64,000 nucleotides of DNA from Myxococcales bacterium (GCA_016720595.1 JADKKI010000006.1:1-64000), one strand, 5' to 3'; shown: positions 1-8,610, numbered from the stretch's first letter. A program made the numbers and translations. The notes: generated by a model from the letters alone, not told the origin.

Positions 1-25
1 GCCGGTTCGAATCCGGCATCCCGCT
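1..25 (+). tRNA. 3' end of a tRNA, probably tRNA-Gly (partial)
   Basis: The first bases form a T-arm, with a 5-bp stem (GCCGG/CCGGC) enclosing the loop TTCGAAT. The 3' acceptor strand ATCCCGC and a T discriminator follow; CCA is not encoded. A 5' GCGGGAT acceptor partner and a T discriminator are typical of bacterial tRNA-Gly. The anticodon lies outside the window, so the isotype is inferred. Confidence 0.75.
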
Positions 26-99
26 CGACGTAACGCGGTTCTCGTGCAGGACGGACAGCTATCAAGGCTGTCACCCGATACCGTACCTGGCGCAGTTCG

Positions 100-882
100 C
101 TACGGCGCCGCGTCCGGCGTGGGCGCCAGCTTCGCCGCGCGCGTGCAGGCATCGGCGGTGCCGGCGCTGCACGCCTTGCCGAATGCCGCCGCTGCCTTCG
201 CGAAGTCCTGCTCTTTCCCGTCCTTTTCGTAGATCGCGCCGACCGTTGCGCACGCCTCCGCGTCACCCAGGTCGCATCCGCGCTCGAGGTACTTCGTCAG
301 TGCCATGTGCTGGCCGAAGACCGGCTCGGCGTACGTGCGATCGTAGTTGCCGAGGTGCAGGCACGACCGCGCGTCCTTGTGCTTCATGCACATGTCGTCG
401 AGGAGGCGCCGGCCCTCGCTGGTGAACTCCTCTTCGATATAGTTGAGCAGGATCCAGCCCAGCTTGCGGCAGGCGACGACGCTGCCACCCGAGCACGCGC
501 GATCGTACAGGAGCTGGGCAGCGCTATCGTAGTCGGTGCCAGCATCGTAGCGCTTCACCAACTCGGCGCAGGCCGCCACCGGCCCATGGCCGCTCGCGCA
601 TCGCGCGACCAGCGCGACGCGCTTCGGATCGCTTGGATCGCCGGTCGCGCTCGATGGCGCCTCCCCTGGTGGCAGCGCTGTATCACTCGGCAACGCTGCG
701 TCGAGCGTCGTCACCACCGCCAGCGGCGGCGCTGGCGCGGCCGCAGCATCGAAGGTCGTCACCACCGCCGCCGGCGGCGCGGTCGCGGTCGCGGTCGCGG
801 TCGCTCGCACTCCTTCGGCATCGCCGCCGCCCTTGCACCCGACGAGCAACGCCAGCAGCAGCCAGCCCCGAAGTCTCATCAT
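100..882 (-). CDS. Lipoprotein with Sel1/TPR-like repeats
   Basis: The 260-residue product starts with a lipoprotein signal (charged MMRLRG, hydrophobic LLLALL, lipobox LVGC, Cys about residue 16). An Ala/Thr/Pro-rich linker of about 60 residues follows, containing a (TA)n stretch and a duplicated AVVTT-DAA motif. From about residue 90 there are Cys-containing helical repeats of the type xxACxxLGxxY...A..ACxxG, which are Sel1-like repeats. Such proteins act as extracytoplasmic scaffolds; no specific partner is visible. It is divergent from the lipoprotein at 1033 across a 150-bp gap that presumably holds both promoters. It resembles the lipoprotein at 12730-13665 in design. Confidence 0.85.
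   Translation of the reverse strand: MMRLRGWLLLALLVGCKGGGDAEGVRATATATATAPPAAVVTTFDAAAAPAPPLAVVTTLDAALPSDTALPPGEAPSSATGDPSDPKRVALVARCASGHGPVAACAELVKRYDAGTDYDSAAQLLYDRACSGGSVVACRKLGWILLNYIEEEFTSEGRRLLDDMCMKHKDARSCLHLGNYDRTYAEPVFGQHMALTKYLERGCDLGDAEACATVGAIYEKDGKEQDFAKAAAAFGKACSAGTADACTRAAKLAPTPDAAP
781..804. repeat. In-gene tandem hexamer (GGTCGC)x4
   Basis: Four perfect copies of GGTCGC lie in the linker-coding part of the Sel1 lipoprotein gene and encode a Thr-Ala repeat on the minus strand. Because the unit is 6 bp, copy-number change would lengthen or shorten the linker without changing frame. Confidence 0.8.
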
Positions 883-1032
883 CGATCCGACGATTATGCG
901 TCACGTCGAGTCCGCAGTCGACCCTGGCCGCGTGAACGGAGTCGAACATACTGCCGGAGACGAGCGCGAGCGGTTGGACGTGTTCGGAGGCGCCGCCGAG
1001 CTCGAGCGCAAGAGCGGCCACGAGATCGTCGA

Positions 1033-1533
1033 ATGGCATCGCCCCTTCGTGCCATCCTCCGTGGAGTGTCGAGCTGGACGGCTGCTGTCGTGATCGTTGC
1101 AAGCCTCGTCGCGTGCAAGAGCAAGCCGCGTGACGGGCATTCCAGCGTCGTGCAGACTGACGCGATGGCGCCACTGCCCTCGGATCTCGATCTCCAGGTC
1201 GGCACGGTCATCGAGAAGCGCTACAAAGTCGTGCGCTGGCTCGGCGTGACGCCGGCCGTGACCGTGGTCGAGGTCGTGCACCTCCACGCTCCGACGAAGG
1301 CTGGGAAGATCCGCGTGCTGATCACGACGCGCGCCGATGCCACCCCGGATCAGCAGAAGGCATTCCGGGATGCGGGCATGCGCGAGATCAACCTCGGCCA
1401 GGATGGCAAGGGCAACCTTCCCGTCGACGAGGTGGATTCCCTCGGCGGAGTTCGCCGGACGTTCGTGATCTCCTCGCTCGTGCAGGCCGAGCTCGACGAT
1501 CTGCTTGCCGGCCGGCGCGTCATCGGCAGGTGA
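1033..1533 (+). CDS. Lipoprotein with degenerate protein-kinase N-lobe-like domain
   Basis: The 166-residue product has a signal peptide with the lipobox VASLVAC (Cys about residue 27). From about residue 54 the sequence follows the start of a bacterial Ser/Thr kinase domain: GTVIEKRYKVVRWLG, a beta-rich segment ending near IRVLITT, then an alpha-C-like segment and a hinge-like FVISSLVQAELDDLLAGR. The glycine loop has lost its GxGxxG spacing, the VAxK lysine is absent, and there is no HRD or DFG because the protein stops at the hinge. A binding role rather than catalysis is therefore inferred. The ATG at 1033 was chosen because it directly precedes the signal peptide; the frame is open upstream but that part overlaps the divergent gene. 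Confidence 0.7.
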   Translation: MASPLRAILRGVSSWTAAVVIVASLVACKSKPRDGHSSVVQTDAMAPLPSDLDLQVGTVIEKRYKVVRWLGVTPAVTVVEVVHLHAPTKAGKIRVLITTRADATPDQQKAFRDAGMREINLGQDGKGNLPVDEVDSLGGVRRTFVISSLVQAELDDLLAGRRVIGR

Positions 1534-1635
1534 CGGTCTCCTCACCCGCTCGTCGGGATCTGGCTTGCCGGTTCTGCCACGCCACGATTCTAAGACGGAG
1601 CCCGAGGCACGACGGCAAGAACGGTTGCGTCGCGC

Positions 1636-2250
1636 TCAGGGCTCCTTCGACAGATCGACGATCCGCTCGGCCGCGCACGCGATCTGCCCGACGAGCCGAT
1701 GCTTGCCATCGACGGTGGCGAGCGTGCCCGCGATGGTCACCGTCGCGCCGATCTCGAGCACCGTCTCTTCGATGTTCGACTTCGCGGTGTTCGCGTCTGG
1801 GTGCCCGAGATCGGAGAGCACGCTCGCCTTCGCGCTGGCGTCCATCTTGCCCTCCTTCAGCGGCGACACGTCGAACAGCAGCTCCGTCGGCTCGATCGCG
1901 ACCCGGCCCTCGGCATCCTCGAGCTCGAACGGCTTGTACTCGATCTTCTCGACGACCTTCGCGCGCGGATCCAGGCCGCGGCGGGCCTGTGCACGAAGCC
2001 GGAGCGCGACGCACCGGATCTTCGAGATCGGCGCCATCAAGCGGCCCTCGGGATCGCGCGTGCGCACGATGCCGGTGAGCTTGACGAGGTCGCCGTCCTT
2101 GGACCGATCGTCGAGCTCGCTCGCCGAGGCCAGCAGCTTGCGCGCCTGTCCGCGAGCTGCGCGCGGCATGCGCGTCAGGAGGGACCAGATCAACGAGACG
2201 ACCAGCGAGACCGCGGCCCCGATCATCACGACGATCCTGAGCGTCTTCAT
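1636..2250 (-). CDS. GIDE-like membrane-anchored protein
   Basis: The 204-residue product has one N-terminal transmembrane helix (about residues 5-26) followed by a soluble beta-rich domain. The pattern VKLTGIVR, a middle IRCVALRL, then KPFELEDAEGRVAIEP and a C-terminal GATVTIAGTLA resembles bacterial relatives of the GIDE domain first described in the mitochondrial E3 ligase MULAN. Bacterial versions lack the RING finger and have no established function. The product probably sits in the inner membrane. The stop lies about 100 bp beyond the preceding convergent lipoprotein gene, and the start is 22 bp from the stop of the upstream ABC-F gene, so the two may be co-transcribed. Confidence 0.65.
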   Translation of the reverse strand: MKTLRIVVMIGAAVSLVVSLIWSLLTRMPRAARGQARKLLASASELDDRSKDGDLVKLTGIVRTRDPEGRLMAPISKIRCVALRLRAQARRGLDPRAKVVEKIEYKPFELEDAEGRVAIEPTELLFDVSPLKEGKMDASAKASVLSDLGHPDANTAKSNIEETVLEIGATVTIAGTLATVDGKHRLVGQIACAAERIVDLSKEP

Positions 2251-2272
2251 CGGCGCCGAATCTAGCAGCTGG

Positions 2273-3811
2273 CTACCGTCGGCGCTTGGCCTGGTAGCTC
2301 GTGTAATCGCCCTCGTAGAACGTGACGTTGCTCGTGCCGTCGGGGAGATCCTCGAACGCCAGGATGCCGGTGACGACGCGGTCCAGGAACCACCGATCGT
2401 GCGACACGATCAGGGCGCACCCGGGGAAGGCGAGCAGGGCGTGCTCGAGGGCGCCGAGGGTGACCAGGTCGAGATCGTTGGTGGGCTCGTCGAGCACGAG
2501 GACGTTGCCGCCGCGACGCAGCAGCTTCGCGAGCTGGACCCGGTTGCGCTCTCCGCCCGAGAGCTGACCGACCTTGGAGTCGACGACGGTCGGCGGAAAG
2601 CCCATGGTCTTCAGGAACGACTTGACGTGGATCCGGCCGCCCTCGAGCTCGACGTGGTCGTAGCCATCGGCGACCTCCTCGGTGACGGTGTTGTCGGCGA
2701 CGAGATCGCGGCGGCTCTGCTCGAGGTACGCGGGCCGCGTGTTCTGGCCCACGACGACGGTGCCCGCGTCGGGCGTGAGCTCGCCGAGGATGGTGCGGAT
2801 CAGCGTGGTCTTGCCGGCACCGTTGCGCCCGACGATGCCGATGCGGTCGCCCTTCTTCATCACCAGCGTGAGGTTGGAGAACAGCGTCCGCGCGGTCTCG
2901 CCTTCGCCGACGCGCTTGGTGACGTTGTCGAGCTCGATGATCGTGCTGCCGAGGCGCGGGCCGGTGGGGAGCCGGAGCTCGAGCTCGCGAGGCAGCACCT
3001 GATCGCCGACCGGGCGCGCGGCCACGGCGGCGTCATACCGATCGATGCGGGCCTTCGCCTTGACGCCACGGGCCTTCGGGCCGCGCCGGATCCACTCGAT
3101 CTCGCGCCCGACGAACGCGGCGCGCACGCGCTCGTGTTCCGTTTCGATGGTGAGGCGCTCGGTCTGCTTGATCAGGAACTCGGTGTAGTCGCCGTCGTAG
3201 CTGTGGAGCTTGCCGCGGTCCATCTCGCAGATCCGGGTCGCGACCTTGTCGAGGAACGAGCGATCGTGGGTGACGACGATCAGCGCGCCGGGCCACTGCG
3301 CGAGCCGGTCCTCGATCCACTCGACGGTGCGGACGTCGAGGTGGTTGGTGGGTTCGTCGAGTGCGAGGACATCGGGCTGGCCGAGCAGGGCACGCGCGAG
3401 GGCGACGCGCCGACGCTCGCCGATCGAGAGGGTGCCGATCGTCGACGTCAGGGGCGGAATCTGCAGGGCATCCGCGACGGTCTCGATCTCGTAGTCGTAG
3501 AGCTCCTCGGTCCGCTTCAGGGTCGTGTAGATGGTCGCGGCCTCGTCGAGGCGCGGCTCCTGGGCCACGTACTCGAGCACGAGGTCACGCCGCCAGGTGA
3601 TCTGTCCCTCGTCGGGCTCGAGCAGCGCGGCCTCGCTCTCCGAGACGCCCGCGCCCTTCACGATCATCTTCAGCAGGGTCGACTTGCCGGACCCGTTGGC
3701 GCCGATCAGGCCGATCCGGTCGCGATCACCCACGGCGAACGACACGCCCGTGAGCACGATGCGATTGCCGAAGCGCTTGTGGAGGTCCTGGACCGTGAGG
3801 ATCGTGGGCAT
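2273..3811 (-). CDS. ABC-F family ATPase (Uup-like)
   Basis: The 512-residue protein has two fused ABC ATPase cassettes and no membrane segment, which defines the ABC-F family of ribosome-associated factors. Cassette 1 has Walker A GANGSGKST (37-45), signature LSIGERR (128-134) and Walker B LALDEPTNHLD (from 149). Cassette 2 has Walker A GRNGAGKTT, signature LSGGERNRV and Walker B LVLDEPTNDLD. The linker is rich in Arg/Lys and helical. It ends shortly after cassette 2, so the long C-terminal coiled coil of E. coli Uup (about 635 residues) is missing. ABC-F proteins bind the ribosomal E site and modulate translation; assignment to Uup over EttA or an antibiotic-protection protein is by general resemblance only. 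The start is the ATG at 3811, where the conserved N-terminal beta-strand begins. Confidence 0.9.
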   Translation of the reverse strand: MPTILTVQDLHKRFGNRIVLTGVSFAVGDRDRIGLIGANGSGKSTLLKMIVKGAGVSESEAALLEPDEGQITWRRDLVLEYVAQEPRLDEAATIYTTLKRTEELYDYEIETVADALQIPPLTSTIGTLSIGERRRVALARALLGQPDVLALDEPTNHLDVRTVEWIEDRLAQWPGALIVVTHDRSFLDKVATRICEMDRGKLHSYDGDYTEFLIKQTERLTIETEHERVRAAFVGREIEWIRRGPKARGVKAKARIDRYDAAVAARPVGDQVLPRELELRLPTGPRLGSTIIELDNVTKRVGEGETARTLFSNLTLVMKKGDRIGIVGRNGAGKTTLIRTILGELTPDAGTVVVGQNTRPAYLEQSRRDLVADNTVTEEVADGYDHVELEGGRIHVKSFLKTMGFPPTVVDSKVGQLSGGERNRVQLAKLLRRGGNVLVLDEPTNDLDLVTLGALEHALLAFPGCALIVSHDRWFLDRVVTGILAFEDLPDGTSNVTFYEGDYTSYQAKRRR

Positions 3812-3898
3812 ACTGCCGCGGCTTGATACACCGTCGGGGCGCCTGTCGCGCCCCCCGACGACACCAGGCTGAACCGGGTAGGTGCATACTCGGCGGCC

Positions 3899-4552
3899 AT
3901 GAAGCTGGTGATGCTCGTCGTGATGTGCGCGGCGCTCGGATGCAGCAAGCCGGCGGGCGAGCCGACGAAGGATCCCGCGCCGGTCGCCGCACCGCCGGTC
4001 GCCGCGGTGCCGCCCCCGCCCGCGTCCGCATCCGCGCCCGTGCTCGGCAGGAAGGGCGCGCTGGCCCGCGCCGGCTCGGACGACGAGGCGGTCGACGTCG
4101 AGGATGACGGCAGCGCTGGCGATGACGACACCGCCGTCGCTGAAGGCAGCGCCGTCACGCCGGCCCCCGCACCAGGTCCTACGCGCGCGCCGCCACCTGC
4201 GCCGCCTCGCGCCGGCAACCGGCTCTACGTCGGCAACCTGTCGCCTTCCACGAGCCGGGAGACGGTCGAAGCGGTATTCGCTTCGGAGGGCGAGGTCAAG
4301 GACGTCACGATGCCGATCGATCGCGACACCGGACAGCCGCGCGGCTTCGCCTTCGTGACGATGGGATCCGCCATGGCAGCCTCCGGGGCGATCGCGCACC
4401 TCAACGGGACGATGATCGATGGTCGATCGATCAAGATTGGCGAGGCCCAGGAGCGGGCTGTCGGTGGCGGCTTCGGACGTGGCAGCGGCCTCACCGGCGG
4501 CGGTGGCAGTGGCGGTGGCAGTCGCGGGGGCGGCGGTCGGGAGCGATTCTGA
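3899..4552 (+). CDS. Predicted lipoprotein with an RRM RNA-binding domain and Gly-rich tail
   Basis: The 217-residue product begins with MKLVMLVVMCAALGC, a textbook lipoprotein signal with Cys at 15. It continues with a Pro/Ala-rich and then acidic linker to about residue 103. A complete RRM follows, with RNP2 LYVGNLS (about 109-115) and RNP1 RGFAFVTM (about 148-155). The C-terminal tail (about 190-217) is nearly all Gly, Ser and Arg, as in small bacterial RNA-binding proteins. Usually the RRM starts at residue 1-3 of a cytoplasmic protein; here no in-frame ATG lies between the signal peptide and the RRM, though an in-frame GTG occurs near residue 48. If translated as annotated, the RRM would be outside the cytoplasm. 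The start lies 88 bp from the divergent ABC-F start. Confidence 0.75.
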   Translation: MKLVMLVVMCAALGCSKPAGEPTKDPAPVAAPPVAAVPPPPASASAPVLGRKGALARAGSDDEAVDVEDDGSAGDDDTAVAEGSAVTPAPAPGPTRAPPPAPPRAGNRLYVGNLSPSTSRETVEAVFASEGEVKDVTMPIDRDTGQPRGFAFVTMGSAMAASGAIAHLNGTMIDGRSIKIGEAQERAVGGGFGRGSGLTGGGGSGGGSRGGGGRERF

Positions 4553-4656
4553 GCTCGCGCACGAGTTGCTGCACCAGGGCGACGCGCAGCAGGAGCGTAC
4601 GACCGCCGAGTTCGAGACGGAGGCCCGCGGCGGGCGACTGGATGATTACATGAACT

Positions 4657-4986
4657 GTGTCGTTGTTGCAAACATTAAGCCGTGCAAACTGTGCGGCCAG
4701 CCTCCTCCTAGCTGGAACGACCTCACGGTCGCCGCTGCGGCGGTCTGTTTACGACAGCACACCCTGGCACATTCACGCTGGCCGGACGTTCGTCGTGCCA
4801 TCTATACTGGCCCGCACGCCCTGGCTCGAACACGCGGAGATCTCGAGTTCGGACCGGACATGGATCGGATCCGTTCCGGTGACCACGCCAGCACGCACCT
4901 TGATCGATTGCGCGAATGCACACGTCTCGCCCGATCTCGTTGAGCAAGCGATCGTGCACGCTCGGCGGGCCTGCGCAAGCCGGTGA
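4657..4986 (+). pseudogene. Decayed AbiEi-like (type IV antitoxin family) remnant
   Basis: A 109-codon frame from a GTG contains the stretch VPVTTPARTLIDCANAH followed by SPDLVEQAIVHARRA. This is the characteristic core of AbiEi-like type IV antitoxins and related transcriptional regulators of about 200-300 residues. The N-terminal winged helix is not recognisable, and after ARRA the frame ends while plausible sequence continues in another frame. No AbiEii toxin gene follows. I read this as a gene fragment, and codon use here is less G/C-biased than in neighbours. The flanks 4553-4656 and 4987-5207 contain nothing else I can support. Confidence 0.4.
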
Positions 4987-5207
4987 TGAGGGTCACGGCA
5001 GCGCAAGCCCGATGCGTTCGACGGCGCTCGATACGGCAAGTCGTCCCCGGACAACAGCCAGGCTCGACGACGCAGCTCCTGGTGTTGGCAGGCCTCGCTC
5101 GTATCGTGCAGACCATCGGCGACCCGGATCCGAAGTGGTCGCGAGCTTAGGGCTTCAGGGAGGCGAACGGGGCGGCGGGGGCGCTGAACCCTGGGACCCT
5201 AAGTGGC

Positions 5208-5594
5208 CTAGAGACACAGGAGCTGAGCTACGGAGGTCGCAGCCTCGACGTTCCCCCAGGAGACCGAACACCGCGAACCCACGGTCGGGGGAGAACGTCG
5301 AGGTCCACATCGCCTGTGCTCCCGGTGGAGCGCTTGCGTGTGGGTCTTGCATCGCTCGCAGAGGTCGCAGTTGCGGTCCTGTGGGCGAGGGGGGCCCTGC
5401 AGGTCCGAATGATCTCCCGGGCCGACGCAGCGGAGCGTCCAGACCTCGGGTTCGTGGCCGACCACCCGATGGATCTCCTCGCGCACCCAGGCTTCGCCCT
5501 CCTGGTGAAAGCCGAGGTGCTCGATGATCAACGTCGCGCCGTCGAGGTAGAGGTCGTGAAGCGAGGGAGGGAAGTCAGCCGTCGGGAGGTCCAT
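5208..5594 (-). CDS. Hypothetical protein with CxxCxxC-like motif
   Basis: The 128-residue frame begins convincingly (MDLPTADFPPSLHDLYLDG, codon use like the neighbours for about 85 codons). It carries a possible metal-binding CDLCERCKTH near residue 77-86. The last 40 residues are Arg/Pro-rich with ordinary non-coding codon use, so the true gene may be truncated or frameshifted near the C terminus. I do not recognise the family. It is divergent from the WYL regulator at 5733, with about 140 bp between. Confidence 0.4.
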   Translation of the reverse strand: MDLPTADFPPSLHDLYLDGATLIIEHLGFHQEGEAWVREEIHRVVGHEPEVWTLRCVGPGDHSDLQGPPRPQDRNCDLCERCKTHTQALHREHRRCGPRRSPPTVGSRCSVSWGNVEAATSVAQLLCL

Positions 5595-5732
5595 GTTTCC
5601 ACGCTAACCACGGTGGCTGACATCGCCGCTCGTTGCCTCCTGAACCGCTGCGTGATGTGAGGCGGTCTGATCCGGCGGTTCCGCATCCTCGCGAGACCAG
5701 GGGATGTCAGGGCGCCGATCGAGAATGAAGCC

Positions 5733-6752
5733 GTGAGTGACGAGAGTGTGAAGGCACCGGAGCGGCGGCCCGATTCGCAGCAGCTGGTGCGGCAGTGGGC
5801 GGTGCTGCGGCTGCTCGCCGATGCGACGGAGCCGTACAGCGTCAAGCAGCTCTCGGAGCAGCTCGGCTCCAGCAAGGCAACGATCGAGCGCGATCTCGCC
5901 ACGCTGGAGCGGGACTTCGCGCTGGTCGAGGAGTCCGTCGGCAAGCAGAAGAAGGTCTACCGGATCGATCACAAGATCCGCGCGCTCGAGGCGATCACGT
6001 TCGGCACCACCGAGCTGCTCTCGATCTATGCCGCGCAGGCCGCGATCGCGGGCATGGTCGGTACGCCGCTGCACGAGGATCTGAAGTCGGTGATGACCAA
6101 GATCCGCGGGTTCCTCAGCCCGCGCCACAACGGCGGCCTCGAGGCGCTGTCGCGGGTGTTCGTGCCGCATGCGCGCGGCCACGTGGACTACGAATCGCAG
6201 CGTGATCAGATCGACGAGATCGTCGATGCGATCGCGCGCCGCCGGATCTGCACGATCACGTACAAGGCGGCGGGCAAGGAGCCGCGGGAGCACAAGGCGC
6301 GGCCGCTGCGCCTGGTCTGGCACAAGTCGGCGCTGTACGTGCTCGCGTGTCTGGGCGAGCACCAGCGAATCACCACGCTCGCGTTCCACCGCGTGCGCAA
6401 GCTCGAGGTCTCCACCGAGGCGTTCGTGGTGCCGGCGCTCGATGTCGATGCGCACATCTCGAAGGCGTTCGGGATCTTCGTGAGCGATCAGGAGGAGGAC
6501 GTCGAGATCGTGTTCGATGCCGAGATCGCGTGGTCGCTCGAGGAGCGGACGCACCACCCGAGCGAGCGCAAGGAGCGGCGTGCCGATGGCGCGCTGGTGT
6601 ATCGGCTGCGCTCGAGCGCGCAGTGGGAGATCATCCCGTGGGTGCAGAGCTTCGGCGCGCTGGCCGAGCTCGTGGCGCCGGCGAGCTGGCGTGATGCGCT
6701 GCGAGCGAATGTCGAGGCGATGATGGCGCGGTATCAGCGCCCGACGGAGTAG
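5733..6752 (+). CDS. WYL-domain transcriptional regulator
   Basis: The 339-residue cytoplasmic protein has an N-terminal helix-turn-helix of the HTH_11 type (about residues 20-62, YSVKQLSEQLGSSKATIERD). A helical linker and a central WYL-like beta domain (about 150-235) follow, and then the WCX C-terminal extension ending in WVQSFGALAELVAP. WYL proteins sense ligands, often nucleic acids or nucleotides, and control DNA repair, defence or metabolic genes. The literal W-Y-L triad is degenerate here (LYVLACLG). The start is GTG at 5733. There is no obvious target operon beside it: the gene downstream is convergent and the one upstream divergent, so autoregulation or a distant target is likely. 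Confidence 0.85.
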   Translation: MSDESVKAPERRPDSQQLVRQWAVLRLLADATEPYSVKQLSEQLGSSKATIERDLATLERDFALVEESVGKQKKVYRIDHKIRALEAITFGTTELLSIYAAQAAIAGMVGTPLHEDLKSVMTKIRGFLSPRHNGGLEALSRVFVPHARGHVDYESQRDQIDEIVDAIARRRICTITYKAAGKEPREHKARPLRLVWHKSALYVLACLGEHQRITTLAFHRVRKLEVSTEAFVVPALDVDAHISKAFGIFVSDQEEDVEIVFDAEIAWSLEERTHHPSERKERRADGALVYRLRSSAQWEIIPWVQSFGALAELVAPASWRDALRANVEAMMARYQRPTE

Positions 6753-6762
6753 GTGGGTCGCT

Positions 6763-7146
6763 TCACGGAGCGACGCTGTCGCCCCACCGCGGCATCGCGA
6801 GCGTCGATGTGGGCGCGGCGCTGGTGCGCGAGAGCACCGCGCCCTGGCAGTCCGCGGGCAGCCGGATGTCCGGGTTGCCCTGCGGGTCGAGCGGGAACAG
6901 CGACCCGCAGCTGGCGGCCTGGATCTGATCGATGCAGCGATCGTAGCTCGCGCTGACGGCCTTCACGGCGCCGCACGGCAGCTCTCGCTGAAACGCCTGT
7001 ACGCAGTCCACGTGCGCTCCCCCGATGCACTGCACGCCGCGGTCGCACAGCGTGTCGATCAGGTCGTCGCACTTCTCGACCGGGCTCCGCTCCGTGCCGC
7101 ATCCAGACAGCAACACCCCCACGAGAACCCCGAGCTTGGCTGGCAT
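6763..7146 (-). CDS. Small Cys-rich lipoprotein
   Basis: The 127-residue product has a signal peptide MPAKLGVLVGVLLSGC, with the lipobox Cys at 16. Seven or so further Cys are spaced in pairs (CDDLIDTLC, CIGGAHVDC, C-GAV, C-DQIQAASC, C-QGA), which suggests a disulfide-bonded helical fold. This type of lipoprotein is abundant in myxobacteria and has no assigned function. The start at 7146 was chosen at the signal peptide; the frame is open further upstream without a signal. It is convergent with the WYL gene, with only 10 bp between stops. Confidence 0.75.
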   Translation of the reverse strand: MPAKLGVLVGVLLSGCGTERSPVEKCDDLIDTLCDRGVQCIGGAHVDCVQAFQRELPCGAVKAVSASYDRCIDQIQAASCGSLFPLDPQGNPDIRLPADCQGAVLSRTSAAPTSTLAMPRWGDSVAP

Positions 7147-7264
7147 CCGATCACCGTACGCAGCAACCGCTGCAGGCTGCGCGGCGGTCCATCGCGCCGG
7201 CTCCTTCGCTGGTGGTGCGATGTCGGATGGGCCGGCTACCGTGGTCGACGATGGGAGGTTGCAC

Positions 7265-8293
7265 ATGAAGACCGTCGGCATCGACCTCTGGGCGGGACAG
7301 GTGCGCATGGCCGCGCACAATCGTGGGACGCAGATCGTGACCGGGGTGCGGCTGCCCGCGTTCGACACGCAGCGGGCCTTCATCCACGCCTATCCGCGAT
7401 TCGCCGCGGCGTGCCGCGAGGTGGACGAGCCGGGCCTCGCGCTGGTCGCGATCGACGAGCTCACCGGCGTGCCTGCCGGCCTCGTGTGCATGCGGGCGCG
7501 CGTGGAGCGACACGTCACCGCGGTCGTCGGCCGCCACGGCTGCTGCGATCTGTACCTCGAGGGCCGCGACGCCCTCGCGCTGCGACACCTCGCGGTCGTG
7601 GTGGCGCCGCTCCGCAGCTGGCGCAAGGGCTCCGCCGAGATCAGCTATCGCGTGCTCGACCTCCGCACCGAGGCGGGGATGCTCGACGAGACCGGCCGCG
7701 CACTTCGCGGGCTCCGCGCGGAGGGGCCCTCGCTCCTCCAATGCGGCGGATATGTGGTGCTCGCGCTTCCCCTCGGTGATCCCACCGATTGGCCCGAGCG
7801 CGCCGAGGATGCGTGGGCGATGTTGCCCGAGCGCGTGTACTTCGACGAGCTCGCGCGCCTGCCCGAGGGCTCCGCGTTGAATGCTCGGGTGCCGCGCCGC
7901 GCACCGGGCTTCACCGTGATCACGCGCACCGTCGGCCCGCGCGACACCTCCGCGGCGCGCCTCGTCGAGAACGGCGAGGCCGCGGGCAGGCTCGCGATCA
8001 CCGGCCCGGGCGGGCAGCGCGTGCTCACCGTGGGCGAGCGCGCGCTACGGGAGGGCGTGCTGCTCGGGCGCTATGCGCGGTGCGATGGCGCGGTGATGGG
8101 GCAGGCGGACACGCTGTCGCGCGTACACGCGATGTTGCTGCTGGCCGACGATCGGCTGCTCGCGATCGACACGGCGAGTACGGCCGGGACGCGCGTCTCG
8201 GGTGGAAACGATGCGCGCGTGATCGAGCTGGTCGGCGCCACCACGCTCGAGCTCGGCGGCGACACGGGGGTGGCGTGGCGCTGGCTCCCGTAG
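7265..8293 (+). CDS. FHA-domain protein
   Basis: The 342-residue protein starts at an ATG preceded by a GGAGG Shine-Dalgarno about 8 bp upstream. The first 240 residues are a domain I do not recognise (MKTVGIDLWAGQVRMAAHNR...), with several beta strands. The last 80 residues form a forkhead-associated domain: GVLLGRYARCD, LSRVHAMLLL with the SRxH motif, and IDTASTAGTRVSGG. FHA domains bind phosphothreonine and in myxobacteria often couple to Ser/Thr kinases; no active kinase gene is present in the window. No signal peptide is seen, so it is probably cytoplasmic. Confidence 0.8.
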   Translation: MKTVGIDLWAGQVRMAAHNRGTQIVTGVRLPAFDTQRAFIHAYPRFAAACREVDEPGLALVAIDELTGVPAGLVCMRARVERHVTAVVGRHGCCDLYLEGRDALALRHLAVVVAPLRSWRKGSAEISYRVLDLRTEAGMLDETGRALRGLRAEGPSLLQCGGYVVLALPLGDPTDWPERAEDAWAMLPERVYFDELARLPEGSALNARVPRRAPGFTVITRTVGPRDTSAARLVENGEAAGRLAITGPGGQRVLTVGERALREGVLLGRYARCDGAVMGQADTLSRVHAMLLLADDRLLAIDTASTAGTRVSGGNDARVIELVGATTLELGGDTGVAWRWLP

Positions 8294-8310
8294 TTGCCGT
8301 CTTCGCGCGC

Positions 8311-8610
8311 CTACAACCGTGTGCGCCAGTACCCCGGCGCGCGGCTCGCATGAGCGATCGCGATGACCAGGATTTCGTCGGCGAACTCGGTGTAGACGAT
8401 GGTGAAGGGGAACCGATCCATCACGAAGCGGCGAACATCGCGCCCGTGCTCCGATGCTTGCCAGGCCGCAGGGTTCAGGGTGACGAGCCGAACCGCCTCG
8501 CGGACCGCGTGCAGAAACTCGGTTCCCAATCCGTCCTGTCGTAGCTCGTAGCGGACGATCTCGTCGATCAACTCTTCGTCGGCTGCGGCCTCGAACCGGA
8601 CCGTCTTCAT
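8311..8610 (-). CDS. ParE/RelE-family toxin
   Basis: The 99-residue basic protein has the ParE-like fold signature: an N-terminal helix pair (FEAAADEELIDEIVRYE), NPAAWQ...RDVRRFVMDRFPFTIVYTE, and a C-terminal strand-helix ending HASRAPGYW. ParE homologues poison DNA gyrase and RelE homologues cleave mRNA on the ribosome; the family resemblance does not decide between them. It is the second gene of a pair: its ATG shares a base with the TGA of the antitoxin gene (TGATG), so the two are translationally coupled. Confidence 0.85.
   Translation of the reverse strand: MKTVRFEAAADEELIDEIVRYELRQDGLGTEFLHAVREAVRLVTLNPAAWQASEHGRDVRRFVMDRFPFTIVYTEFADEILVIAIAHASRAPGYWRTRL

Noticed and set aside
1505..3826. 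773-codon plus-strand frame over the ABC-F gene
   Set aside because: Antisense of a gene with intact Walker and signature motifs.
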